Counted from the stretch's first letter, positions 50,921 through 62,657 are shown. The stretch is 64,000 bases of DNA from Azorinus chamasolen (GCA_963576725.1 OY755242.1:21263315-21327314), one strand, 5' to 3'. Notes: generated by a model from the letters alone, not told the origin. Program-made: numbers and translations.

Positions 50921-52590
50921 CTAGATCGAGTTGTATCAATCTCACTATATACCATTGCGTCCTCTATGTCGAGTTGTATCGATCTCACTATATCCCATTG
51001 CGCCCTCTATGTCGAGTTGTATCGATCTCACTATATCCCATTGCGCCCTCTATGTCGGGTTGTATCACTATCACTATCCCATTGCGCCCTCTAGGTCGAG
51101 TTGTATCACTCTCACTATATCCTATTTCGCGCTCTAGGACGAGTTGTATCACTCTCACTATCCTATTGCTCCATTTAGGTCGAGTTGTATCACTCTCACT
51201 ATTCCATTGCGCCCTCTAGGTCGAGTTGTATCAATATCAATATATCCCACTGCGCCCTCTAGTTCGAGTTGTATCACTCTCACTGTAACCCATTGCGCCC
51301 TCTAGATCGTGTTGTATCACTATCAATATCCCATTGTACCCTCTAGGTCGAGTTGTATCAATCTCACTATATCCCATTGTACACTCTAGGTCGAGTAGTA
51401 TTACTCTCACTATCATTATGCACCCTCTAGGTCGAGTTGTATCACTATCACTATCCCATTGCCCCCTCTAGGTCGAGTTGTATCAATCTCACTACACCCC
51501 ATTACGTCATCTAGGTCGAGTTGTATTACTATTACTGTAACCCATTGCGCCATCTAAGTCGAGTTGTATCACTCTCACTATAACCCATTGGTCCCTCTAG
51601 GTCGAGTTGTATCACTCTCACTATAATCCATTGCTCCCTCTAGGTCGAGTTGTATCAATCTTACTATAACCCAGTGCGCCCTCTAGGTCGAGTTGTATCA
51701 CTCTCACTATAACCCATTGCGTCCTCTAGATCGAGTTGTATCAATCTCACTATAACCTAATGCGCCCTCTACGTCAAGTTGTATCACTATCACTATCCCT
51801 TTTATCCCTCTAGGTCGAGTTGTAGGTCACTATATCCCACTGCGCCCTCTAGTTCGAGTTGTGTCACTCTCACTGTAACCCATTGCGCCCTCTAGATCGT
51901 GTTGTATCACTACCAATATCCCATAGTACCCTCTAGGTCGATTTGTATCAATCTCACTATATCTCATTGAGCCCTCTAGGTCGAGTTATATCACTATCAC
52001 TATCACATTGCCCCCTCTAGGTCGAGTTGTACCAACTCTCATTTTACCCCTTTACGTCATCTAGGTCGATTTGTATTACTATTACTGTAACCCATTGCAC
52101 CCTCTAGGTCGAGTTGCATCACTCTCATTATCCCATTGCACCCTCTAGGTCGAGTTGTATCACTCTCACTATAACCCATTGGGCCCTCTATGTCGAGTTG
52201 TATCACTCTCACTATAACCCAATGCGCCCTCTAAGTCGAGTTGTATCACTCGCACTATCCGATTGCACCCTCTAGGTCGAGTCGTATCACTATCACTATT
52301 TTCCATATCGCCCTCTAGGTATCACTCTCACTATTACTATCACTATCACATTGAACCCTCTAGGTCGAGTTGTTTCACTCTCGCTATCCCATTGCACCAT
52401 CTAGGTCGAGTTGTGTCACTCTCACTATCACATTGCACCATCTAGGTCGAGTTGTATTGCTCTCACTATCACTTTGAACCATCTAGGTCGAGTTGTATCA
52501 CTCTCGCCATCCCATTGCACCCTCTAGGTCGAGTTGTATCACTCTCGCTATCCCATTGCACCCTCTAGGTCGAGTTGTATCACTGTCACT
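50921..52590. repeat. 40-43-bp minisatellite
   Basis: About 38-40 copies of CTCTAGGTCGAGTTGTATCA with CTCTCACTATATCCCATTGC and GCC. The ATA before CCC is present or absent, giving 43- and 40-bp units. Frames such as that at 50738-51094 are artefacts. Confidence 0.95.
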
Positions 52591-52591
52591 A

Positions 52592-53112
52592 TAACCCTTT
52601 TCTCCATGAATATCTATGTAAGAAATAATGACAGCATGAATATTAATCAGATTGATTTTTACAATAGCACATGGACACAATCAATTTTGACTATGACAGA
52701 AACTGTCGAATAACATCTACAGTTGAACTTCGATAAGTCGAACTGCAAGGGACCATACACATTAGTTCGAGATAATAGATGTTCGAGTCATCCGATTTCT
52801 AATCTGAAAGATTTATCAAGATCACAGCTTAATACAGGTCTGAAGAAATGCTGAAACCTTCATTACTTTAGACCTTTAGACATTACTTTTATGAGACCTT
52901 CATTACTTTAGACCTGTATTAAGCTGTCACGTGTATTTCTAGATATATGTAGCGATACATTTCAGAGCAATTCTGTAGTGTTAGCTTTGGAAGGACTTGT
53001 CTTTTTGTTCGAGTTATCCCGAAGTTCGAGTTATCCGAGTTCGAGTTATCGAGGTTCAACTGTATATTATATCATAAGTAAACAGAACAGACCCTGATCA
53101 GACGGCTCCTGC
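52592..53112 (+). mobile_element. G-type MITE interrupted by a pogo-like element
   Basis: AACCCTTTTCTCCATGAATA and AAGAAATAATGACAGCATGA precede the nested element (52718-53064). After it, TAAGTAAACAGAACAGACCC and TGATCAGACGGCTCCTGCAG continue the G hairpin. Confidence 0.65.
52718..53064. mobile_element. Pogo/Tigger-like MITE with P-type core (Q1)
   Basis: A 347-bp element flanked by TA. The ends are CAGTTGAACTTCGATAAGTC and CGAGTTATCGAGGTTCAACTG, typical of pogo/Tigger TIRs. The inner stem, CACAGCTTAATACAGGTCTG to CAGACCTGTATTAAGCTG-like sequence, is a variant of the P-family inner module (GCTTAATGCAGG...CCTGCATTAAGC). It contains a tandem GACCTTCATTACTTTA duplication. Confidence 0.8.
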
Positions 53113-53186
53113 AGGACCTCCATTAAACACCGCATACACATAATCAGACATCTTGTTGGTGACCGCTTAAGACAAATTCTACTGTA
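53113..53186. repeat. Right half of a P-type MITE
   Basis: GGTGACCGCTTAAGACAAAT then TCTACTGTA. The left half is replaced by the G hairpin. Confidence 0.45.
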
Positions 53187-53930
53187 CAAACTTTGGATCT
53201 TTCAACAATAAAAATATAACCCAGTATTATTAAAATGATAAATGAAAATGCCAGTTTTGTAATATATTCTCTGTTGCATCGCCTATCAGTATTGCCATTC
53301 GAAACTAATACACTATAAATAACCCGAAACGTTCTGTTAAGCTACTTGTGGGTGGGTTGGGGTGTTGCGTGCGTGCGTGCGCGTGGGCGGGCGTGCGTGC
53401 GTGTGTGCGTGCTTGCGTGCGTTTTACATGATTATTCATTGATTAAACATATTGGAATATCTACAGCACCATATCACAGTTCAACTTAATTATATTTTTG
53501 AAAACTTTGCAAGACATTGAACCTTATAATTTACACTTACACGCACGTACGAAAACAATAATGGCGTTACCTAGATTGCTATCAGATAATTGCATACCGG
53601 TATGTGACAAAATCCTAACATTAAACTATGAAGCAATATTTATTGAATCTTTATTGTAATGTCCCTTAAAATTCTTAATGCTGGTGTTTCACTCATTTCG
53701 TTTCAAGCACTATTGTCTAGATGTCAAACTGATTGGAATGTCATGTTAGTCGACGCCCCATCTTGATACAGGCTGTTGGCATAGATCGTTACACAATGGT
53801 TCATCTACACCGTTAGCAGATGTCCTATAGACACGATTCCCGCACTTTAATGGTTAATTATATTCAAATTTATTATAGCAGCATCTGGTGGTATAGATAA
53901 AAGTTATCATAATTCAGTGATGTGCAGAAT
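53187..53930. other. Spacer with a GTGC-type simple repeat
   Basis: TGCGTGCG-type repeats occupy 53364-53423. Nothing else is recognised. Confidence 0.6.
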
Positions 53931-53934
53931 GAAC

Positions 53935-54655
53935 AAGATGTGATGTGTTTGTGAAACACTACATTATGCCCCCACCGTATAGCGAATGTAAACTTTGACC
54001 TATACATTTGTCCTTTGACCTTGAAGGATGACCTTGACATTGACACGTCAGCACTCAAAATATGAGGCTTCATGAGATACACATGCATGCCAGATATCAA
54101 GTCTCTATCTGTATTGGTTCGAAAGTAAGTGACTTTATCTATTTATCTGGCCTTTGATCTTGAAGGATGGCCTTGACCTCGACATATCACCTCTGAAAAT
54201 GTACAACTTCAAGAGATATACGTGAAATCCAAATACCAAGTCTCTATCTCTACTGATTCAAAAGTTATTCTCAATGTTAAAGTTGCTGACAAACAGCATC
54301 TGATCCTGAAGGATGCCATTGACCTTGACATGCCGTCCCTCAAAATGTGCAGCTTCATGAGATATACTTGCATGCCAAATATCAAGATTCTATCTTTACG
54401 GGTTCAAATATTACGGCCAATGTTTACGTCAGTGATTTGACCTATACATTTGACCTTGAAGGATGACATTGACCGTGACATGACACCCTCAAAATGTGCG
54501 CCTTTATAAGATACATATGCATGCAAAATATCAAGTATATATATGTACTGGATCAAACGCAAAAGTTATGACCAATGTTAAAGTTTGTGAAAAACGAACA
54601 ACCAGACAGAGCAAAAACAATATGCCCCCCAGATATGATCTGGGAGCATATAAAA
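53935..54655. repeat. Tandem repeat of about 140-150 bp (TTGACCTTGAAGGATGACC)
   Basis: Four to five diverged units carry TTTGACCTTGAAGGATGACC, GACATTGACACGTCA-like and GCATGCCAGATATCAAGTCT. The array ends AACAATATGCCCCCCAGATA with TGATCTGGGAGCATA, a small hairpin. This is a widespread kind of bivalve repeat. Confidence 0.75.
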
Positions 54656-55480
54656 TGAAACAAAATCGATGTTGATAAATATATTCAAGGGAAATAACAC
54701 GACCGTTCCATCGTTTGACAGTCATTCCATTGTTTCCCCTGTTCTTCGATACGTATATAAAACTGTACATTGTATGCCCAACTATTTACCTTTTAGCAAA
54801 ATGTATATTTTAACAGTCTCGCTATTCATTGAATGCATAGGTTTTATGATTTTATCTGAGATTAACATCAATTTTTCTACAGGACAGGTCGAAAATGTAC
54901 GAATTGATAGATAGTTGTCCAATATACACGAATGGCTAGTTGAGCTGAACATGTTTGAACAAGGACCGGTTGACTCACACAGTGCGAGTCTTATCCATCC
55001 TCATGCATCTCTAAAAATATGAAATTCGACACTACAGGTAATTCGGATCGGTATCCATCTTAAAACACTTACAACTATTATCGATCAAGTGAATTTGCGA
55101 AACATTCTAGATTTGTGGGTTAAACAGTAACCATTGTGTGTTCATGCTGTGTTCATTTTCATTAATTGATGAAAGTGCATTTCGAAACATATTTGACTAG
55201 TTGTCAGCATATATTACTTCATTACGACAAAGTGACCAACATATAGAAAGCTCGGTGACAGACTAATGAAAAATCAGTAAAACTATGGATTTGAATAACA
55301 AGCGTTCACCGGCAAAAGTATACTTTTAGTGAATGAATAATCATTTGCACATATCATACAGTAGTTGATTGTACAGACGTAGAAACTGTAGGTTCAACCA
55401 AATGACCGTAGCAAAAATTAACATGGCGTGATTTGAAATGATCTTGTTTAGTGTTTGTCAGATAGATTGTAGGATCAGTG
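54656..55480. other. Unassigned AT-rich spacer
   Basis: Frames under 85 codons only. No domain is recognised. Confidence 0.4.
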
Positions 55481-55489
55481 AAATCCGAT

Positions 55490-56485
55490 CACTGTCAGTC
55501 ACAGGGGTCTGTATCGCTTTATGGGGGTCTATTTGTACTATATAATGACAAGGGTTCCAACTAGCAGAACGGACATCCGTGTACCACAATTACAAATACA
55601 TGTATGAATGTAACTCTTGCAATTTCAATGATAATATTGTAATTCTTTCGGCTATTGAAAGCCAATATATTTTACTATCAAATAAATATAATCTTCCGGC
55701 AGTAACTTATGCACAATTATCAATACAACAATGATTTTCTCACAATTTCACGTGTTTTCTGGGTCATTGACAAACGTACGTTCACCCCAGTCTCACTATA
55801 TCACACCAATAATCTGGCGAGTTGCAGTTCAAAAGATGGCTTGGTCCAATAAAACAATCTACTTCTATCCCCACTCTCCATTTGTTTTGTCCTCTAAATA
55901 AGTAAGAAACTAGCAACAGCGGCCTTTCCGTCTGTCGTTATGTTTCTATTTCGGATGATGCCATTTTGCAACAAACACGAAGGGAGCCATTTCATTGGAT
56001 GAGCGAAGGAAAACTTGGGAAATCTGTGACGTCACGTACAATGGCTAACAGACCAAACTCGCTAGTTTGACATTATTCTTTTGATGCTGGGGACTAAAAG
56101 GATGGAGATCGGTAATAGAATCGAGTCGTTTTATTGAATCACGCCATCTTTTGAACTGCATATGGTCAGGTTATATCGCTGTGATAGGGTGAGACCGGGA
56201 TGAACGAACGTTTGTCAATGACCAAGAAACACGTACAATTTTGAGAAAATCATTGTTGTATTTATAATAATGTATTTGATACCGTCAAGAGAGTATACTT
56301 ACTTGGTAGTGAAATATCTTACCTTTCAGTAGCCGAAAGAATTACGAAATTATTATATAAAATATAAGAGTTACAGACTCATTTGCACATGAGGTACACG
56401 GGTGTCCGTTATGTCAGTTAGAACCCTCGTTTATTGTATAGCATATATAGACTGTCATGAAGCGGTATAGACCCCATGTGCTGTA
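55490..56485. mobile_element. Fold-back element of about 1 kb with long diverged arms
   Basis: The left arm (to about 55870) and right arm (from about 56105) are inverted copies. The pairs are GGGGTCTGTATCGCTTTATG / CATGAAGCGGTATAGACCCC, TGTAATTCTTTCGGCTATTG / CAGTAGCCGAAAGAATTACG, GTCATTGACAAACGTACGTT / AACGTTTGTCAATGACC and GTTGCAGTTCAAAAGATGGC / GCCATCTTTTGAACTGCA. The spacer of about 230 bp has no recognisable gene. Confidence 0.8.
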
Positions 56486-56985
56486 AATAACAATAATGCT
56501 TGTCTCACGTCCAATGTTTTACTCGGCGGTTTATCAGATATACATGTTCTGTGAAGTCCATAGCATTTGACTCGTTCACTAATCTTTTTTAAAATAAGTA
56601 GCGGTTAGATAGATAAACCTTTACTTATTTAAGAGTTAGTTAAATATTGAATAATATGGAACTTAGTAGATGTCTTTTGCATTAAACCATGTTTGTTCCC
56701 ATATAATTGATATTCCCGCAATCCATGACTAGGACATAGACATAGGGTGTAGATCCAGATCAAAGGACTCCTCAGCGTGTGCACTGTTTTCTGAACCGAG
56801 TCGATGCCAATGATATACCGACATGTATCCTTCAAAATTGAAAATGAATCACATGTGTGAACCAGCTGATAGTAAATGATATGGTAGTAGTAACCTGTTG
56901 CTTAGCCTTTGAAAGTAAGCAGTAATTGATATATAGTGTTCAGTGCTATGACGAACTGGTATTTAACATATGTATCCCTTGTCCT
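56486..56985. other. Unassigned spacer
   Basis: Nothing recognised. Confidence 0.4.
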
Positions 56986-57230
56986 TTAACCCGTTACTAT
57001 TTATACGCCTTTCTACACCTTTTCAAACAGAGTAGACGCAGATCAGACGCTCCTGTACGAGCCGTCTAGTCAGGATGTGATCTGGATGCTTAGGAAATAA
57101 TATTGATATGATTATTCAGTTTCTGCCATGGCCAAATATCCTATGTCCAATTGCTGTTTTAACAATTAATATAATTACCATTAATGGTGTCATTGTTTCT
57201 TACGTGGATATTCATGGAGTAAAGGGTTAA
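56986..57230 (-). mobile_element. G-family TTAA-class MITE, full length, reverse
   Basis: 245 bp between TTAA sites: CCCGTTACTATTTATACGCC on the left, GGATATTCATGGAGTAAAGGG on the right. The hairpin has AACAGAGTAGACGCAGATCA and GCTCCTGTACGAGC. Confidence 0.8.
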
Positions 57231-58029
57231 GGCCAAACGTATAATCTAAAGTCAACTGGGCTAAATCAGAGTTCAGAAGTCATCCATTTGTTATATATAG
57301 GGGAGGGGGACATGACAAATAAAGACAATTCTGAAATAAAGCATGGACATCCATGGGTTCAGCAAACATGCATTCCCCTAATCAGAGGAGGGGAAGTCCT
57401 AAGCCCTATCTTTGGGAGGTACGGTAAATTCATCCTAACTGGACTCATCAATCTTAACATTTTGAAGGGGTGCATCAAACAATAAGCACCACCGTAACTC
57501 CAGTCGGTCTAACAGCGTTCATTACAATAACGCACAACCGAATGGCTGAACTTTGACGACAAGTTGGCTTCCTTTTAAAAAGAAGCCAAGGAAAGGTCTG
57601 CAGCAGTTTTTATCACTGAGTTGCTATATACAGGGGCCGTTTGACAAGGGTTTGGCACCGGTGCGTAAATAGGTTTCTTTAAATAACTATTGTACATATC
57701 AAACATCGCTATATGCGCTATAAATAGAACGAAGACGATGTCTATCAAGCGCCACTGCCTAGAAGATATATAATGCTTTAACATAAATGATTTGTCTGAC
57801 ATACGGCGTCGGGCCCTGTATGCGTTTACTTCTGGGTCGTTGCAAGTAGTTTTTTAAAAATGTATTCTGTGTATTGGAATTTACCCAGTCATCAAGCTTC
57901 TATAGTGACGTAATAAAGGGGTGCGGATAAACTTAGGTTTCTTTGAATAGAATAGAATATATATTAGAACAGGTTTTATTTATCAACCATGGACCCTCTA
58001 TGGTTACAAATGAATGCATACTAAAACAT
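57231..58029. other. Unassigned spacer
   Basis: A small hairpin, TTGGCTTCCTTTT / AAAAAGAAGCCAAG, lies at 57562-57591. No gene is supported. Confidence 0.4.
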
Positions 58030-58278
58030 TTAACCCTTCGCTTGCTATTCACGTCAATATACTTACCTGTAAATAGTGAAGACCCAGGTGAGACAGCTCC
58101 TGCAGGAGCTGTCTCATCAGGGTCTGCACTATTTACAAGTTGATTGTACAACCAGTGCACTCCACAGCAGTGATTGCACAGCGAAATACTTGTACACAGT
58201 GAAGATATATGTATTTATACAACAGGGCATGGGTAAAGAAGGAGACATCTATTTTAAAATTCAGCAAGCGAAGGGTTA
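58030..58278 (+). mobile_element. I-family TTAA-class MITE, reference copy
   Basis: 249 bp with perfect TTAA flanks and ends CCCTTCGCTTGCT / AGCAAGCGAAGGG. The hairpin at about 58071-58138 is GTAAATAGTGAAGACCCAGG ... CAGGGTCTGCACTATTTAC with the centre GACAGCTCCTGCAGGAGCTG. Confidence 0.88.
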
Positions 58279-58614
58279 AGATTAACATAATTGACATGAA
58301 ACTAAAGCATGTGTATCATAAATAAACTGGGGTACATATTGGTAAATCACATATAAACAACAATACATTTTATTCATCTTGCTGCCTCGTGAAGATCTAA
58401 GACACATGGACACACCAGTCAAAACATTTGGTTTATATATCTAGCAAGCACCTCCACGTGAGCCAGATCCTCCGATTAGGTTTCTTCCGGTAGTATCTAG
58501 AAGGTTTATTATGTTAGTAATAGAAGCCGTTTCTGAGGCATAGTGATCCTATAACAATGTGAGGCATAATGGTCCTATAACAATGTAACTATTTCAATGT
58601 TCCGTAAATATGCA

Positions 58615-58705
58615 TATGTTTTTTTTTACTTATGGATTCGAACCCACGCCAGGTCATACAAAGATTAAACTTGAAACACTATTCCCTGCGCCTTAGCCCA
58701 TTACG
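58615..58705 (-). pseudogene. tRNA-derived retro-pseudogene or SINE with A tail
   Basis: On the minus strand TAGCGTAATGGGCTAAGGCG fits a polymerase III A box and GGGTTCGAATCC fits a B box. Directly after the tRNA-like body comes TAAGT and nine A residues. The anticodon region is unclear and the acceptor arm is not paired, so it is not scored as a functional tRNA. Confidence 0.5.
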
Positions 58706-58739
58706 CTACATTTTCATCGATAGTTAACAGCGCTAATTT

Positions 58740-59285
58740 ATGAGTTTTATTAACTTAATCAACCGCTGGAGAAACGCGGTTTTAATAAAAAATAAAGTCG
58801 GGAAGCAAAGATTAATGGATACATAGTAGATGATTTCTTTTCACTCGCATGATAATTAAATTAAGAAGCTCTTAAAGGGACGGGGAATGGCATAAACCTA
58901 AAAAATATATTCAGCTCCATCGATTCATGAGTCGGCCTATCTAAAAAATAGAAACTGAGCCGACCGTTACTCGAATTTTGTACGGAATAAAATAAAACCA
59001 TTGCACTTTGTTCATAGAACGTCTGGGATAAAATAGTCATGTCTATTTGAATTAAACTATCGACATTCTCACTTCAAATGATCTTATTTTTCAAATTCAA
59101 CCACGGTTTCTATAAATACTTTAATATTCAAACTCCTTATTTGTTAGTGATAGTTTGGCTGCGTTTTTTCATATAACCAAAACTCGCGCATGCGAATAGC
59201 CAAAGCCAATGATATTCTTTTTACTGTCCCCATTCAAAACTCATTTTAGATAAATTGTAAACCATCCCAGAATACGCTGACATCC
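58740..59285. other. Unassigned AT-rich spacer
   Basis: Nothing recognised. Confidence 0.4.
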
Positions 59286-59287
59286 AA

Positions 59288-59402
59288 TTCCAACTCTTTC
59301 GCCACTAATGTCCCATTTATAATTAGACAATTATGCAACCAGTTTGAATCCAGATGAGACGCCGAGAAAGTGAGCGTCTTATCACGATCCTAAATGTTTG
59401 TT
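59288..59402 (+). mobile_element. D-family MITE, eroded
   Basis: CAACTCTTTCGCCACTAATG on the left, hairpin TGCAACCAGTTTGAATCCAG ... CACGATCCTAAATGTTTGT with GACGCCGAGAAAGTGAGCGTC. Confidence 0.55.
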
Positions 59403-59464
59403 ACGGTGATTTTTGAAACAAGATGGATGGAAATTGTAGCAGGCGGCACATGCGGTAAGTTGAC

Positions 59465-59728
59465 ACAATACATATCTAAATTTTAGACCTAATACACATA
59501 TGTGCTATACATTATACATATATAAGTGTTATACACAATACACATGTAAGTGTTATACACAATACATATATACATGTAAGTATTATACACAATACAAATG
59601 TAAGTGTTACACATAATACATTTGTAAGTCTTATACACAATGCATATCTAGGTGTTATACAACATACATCTAAGTGCTAGACACAATACATATCTACGTG
59701 TTATACACAATGTGTATCTAAGTGTTGT
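59465..59728. repeat. Minisatellite of about 26-30 bp
   Basis: Roughly nine diverged copies of TTATACACAATACATATCTA with AGTG. Unit length is uneven. Confidence 0.8.
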
Positions 59729-59729
59729 C

Positions 59730-60480
59730 TTTATGAACACCAAATTATGATAAACCCAGAAATACTGCGCTGTTGTTAATCAAGTCCGCCTCATTGGATC
59801 GACATTTCAGCGGCGCACAGAAACACATGATACTTGGCAACGCTTTGTTGGATATATATTATTTCTCATTCAATCAAGGACGCAGTCATAGACCTTTCTT
59901 AATATACCCTTATGAATAATTAATCAGATGTGCAGGCTGATTTAGCTGGCAGGTTCGAGCGGTCTTAGATACCACATCAATGGCTACCTAAAGTAGGAGA
60001 GATTTAAGCGTCCGTTTTTTTCTTTAGTTGAAACTTACATTAAAACCAACAAAGCTTCAAGGAGACTCACATGACATAATAGGCAAGTTAGTTATAGTAA
60101 CTTGTAATATATTACTTGCAAATTTCGATTACAATACATATAAACTGACCCTACTAATTGGTCATCTATTCAGTTTCTTATTCTCATCTACGCAGTACAT
60201 AAGCAGTGTTTATTTTTATTCCCCGTATCAAAGAAACCACATTAAGTAGAAAATTATTATTATCAGATGATTGACCCATAGACCACATACTTGCATACCG
60301 CATTGACTATAATATGAGACTATGTGCAGTAATTCCATATTGATGTTTTCTTTCAGTTGTTTCTACAATGTAATGGGTGTTTCTACAATAGATGGTGTGT
60401 GATAAATGGATAAATGCCATCATAAGAACACAGTTCTTCTGCAGAATGACCAGCTTGTCTTTGTTCCTCATTGAGGAAGA
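59730..60480. other. Unassigned AT-rich spacer
   Basis: TTTTCTTTCAG at about 60348 looks like a splice acceptor, but the sequence after it has no recognisable coding content. Confidence 0.35.
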
Positions 60481-61235
60481 AAAGCATTATGTTGATATTG
60501 GCCTCGTGTCATTCTATGTTCTTTTTAAATATTACCTATATGTAATATTATTTATATATATACAGTAGTTTGTTAACTTTGGAGGTTAATATTATATTTT
60601 TACTAATTAGAACATATGTTGTTTTACTGATGTAAATATATACATATATTTATTTTGAATGCTTATGAAACTATGATTATTAAAATGAGTTGCTGAAGCT
60701 TACAATATTCAGGGAATAAGCTGGCTAAGCGATGTTAGCGCTGAGATTGTTGGACCACATAGCAGGATTAAGAATAATGTGACTTTGGTCTGTGATGTTT
60801 AGATCTATATGTCTGTGCTAATTATGTGTGATAATATATTTAACTGTGATATGTATGGCTTAAACCTGAACTGTATTGGATTTGAAATGCATACTTTTAA
60901 TAATCCCGTTCTAAACCAAAATTTTGCTACTTTATTTCAAGTTTATAAAGTTTACTAACTTCTAACAAATGGATCCCACTGCAAATAAGCTTTTAGCTTA
61001 ATGGGTTATCCATAGGCCATAAACATTTATTACTTAGCACATACACAGTGTTAAATTGTTAAAGGTATGCATGCATAAGCTGGCCATCAATAATATATTT
61101 AGGAAAAATAGCTTAAAGCTACTCTTAAATTCTTAGTCGTATTTATAATTCTTTATTACTGTGATATTTTATTGTTTCCATGTGTTTGTATATATGCTGA
61201 TTGACCTTAAATATCAATAAATAAATACAAATTGT
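60481..61235 (+). other. 3'-UTR-like AT-rich stretch
   Basis: No frames of note. It ends in AATATCAATAAATAAATACA (about 61212), which includes two overlapping AATAAA signals. It could be a gene 3' UTR or the tail of a retroelement. I cannot tell which. Confidence 0.25.
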
Positions 61236-61777
61236 TGTGTTTTCTTTTCTTGGGTGAACTAATTTTTATTTGCACGAGTCTCCATGGGGAATGTTCCTCT
61301 GACCAATCAAACATAGATGATACAGCTCCTGTTTTCAGTCTTTTTCGAAGAGGCGGCCACCCTGTATAATCTTCTTTCATAAAATTTCTGGAGACAACAC
61401 TGTTCCTTTTGAAACCTTAAAGAACCAATATTCCAATTTATCGCATTACTTCCGGGCCGGGTGTGTTATAACTTGGGAACTTTATTCGCGATATTGAAGG
61501 CTCGTTATACAACTCGTTGTATATTCTGAGCTGAATTGTATTCATACGCGCTGTCAAAAAATCAAAACAAACATGGCAAACACGCCGTATATATATATAC
61601 CGTAATGAAATACTAGAGCTAGATGTACGCGTTGTGATACCAAAACTGTGGGCGCTCTTGGACAATTCAAGCAGGTGCCAAATAGCAATCTACAGAGAGT
61701 ATGCCAGAAACCGACCCTCTGGTTATCTTCCGAGTCTGACATTCAATTTTACATAACATCAATGAATGTCCACCCAC

Positions 61778-61990
61778 CTACCTTCTCCGAACGACGTGTC
61801 GTTCCGTAGAAGTCCGGTCGGCGTAAAGAATATCGGGTCCATTATGTAATGCATTGTCTAGCGCTCCGGAATCTCCACTAACAAATACTTGTCCAACAAC
61901 AGCGCCAAATAATACATGATTCAAAAGTTGAGTGACAACGGTGTTCCCGAGAACCAGATAATGCAAATATCTGCATGTCCTCAGGAGCAT
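61778..61990 (-). CDS. Possible short first coding exon, unrecognised
   Basis: On the minus strand an ATG preceded by the in-frame stop TAA-GCG opens 70 codons: MLLRTCRYLHYLVLGNTVVT, a hydrophobic stretch NHVLFGAVVGQVFV, and TSTERHVVRRR. Just before the frame closes there is a donor-like GAGAAG|GTAGGTGGG (about 61779 on this strand). Base composition is richer in G+C than its surroundings, and CRE- and ETS-like motifs lie upstream. The family is not recognised and the next exon was not found. Confidence 0.3.
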   Translation of the reverse strand: MLLRTCRYLHYLVLGNTVVTQLLNHVLFGAVVGQVFVSGDSGALDNALHNGPDILYADRTSTERHVVRRR

Positions 61991-62179
61991 CGCTTATAGT
62001 CACATTATATCAGAATCGGCACAAAATGTATCTTATGTTCTCATCCATCCTCCATTCTACTGACAGCAATCATAACATCGCCCAAAACCAGGTCACAATC
62101 TTGAGCATGTCAGCTGAACACAAACTCTCAACACGCTGCATTATCATCAAATGTCTATGCCACTATTGGTTTTCAGAGC

Positions 62180-62460
62180 ATTTTCGCCGCCCCAATACAT
62201 GGCGGAAACTTCCGTGTACATATCCACCAGAATGACAATCCAGCAAAATCGAACAGAAACAGAACAGGAATCTGATTGACCGATAGCGACACTAGCTGAT
62301 TGAGAAGTAGTCATTTATGGCGCTCAAAACCTACACGACTTTTGACCTACTTCGGTCGCGAGACGTTGTGTCAAGAATGACGTCACTGCACTTGTAGATG
62401 TTGCTTTATTTGTTTCTGATGTATTAACAGACATTTGTTTAATTTCTAGGTTGCCTGTTT
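62180..62460 (-). promoter_or_regulatory. Promoter-like region
   Basis: CpG-containing stretch with ACTTCCG (ETS-like) at about 62209, TGACGTCAC (CRE-like) at about 62379 and GGTCGCGAGACG. It lies upstream of the minus-strand frame at 61990. A transcription start is inferred only. Confidence 0.25.
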
Positions 62461-62657
62461 GTATTACTAGGCATTTCCAACAACGAATCATGAGTATCAA
62501 TTTGTTGTGGACAAAATAAATGAAATTGTTAGGATCTACTTTTTAGTTGGTTAAACCGAATCACACACAGCTATGATCTAAGCACCCAAAGTACAGATAG
62601 GCACCTATAGTTGGATCTAGTAAATGCGTTGTCTTAGGGGTAATATGATAAATAGAA

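Noticed and set aside
50738..51219. Frames of 68-118 codons with Ser/Cys-rich repeats
   Set aside because: They are translations of the 40-43-bp minisatellite.
58615..58705. Functional tRNA gene
   Set aside because: The A and B boxes are good, but the acceptor and anticodon stems do not pair and an A tail follows. A retro-pseudogene or SINE fits better.
60340..60480. Splice acceptor TTTTCTTTCAG as a possible second exon of the GT14 gene
   Set aside because: The following sequence gives no frame with GT14 C-terminal motifs in the required phase.
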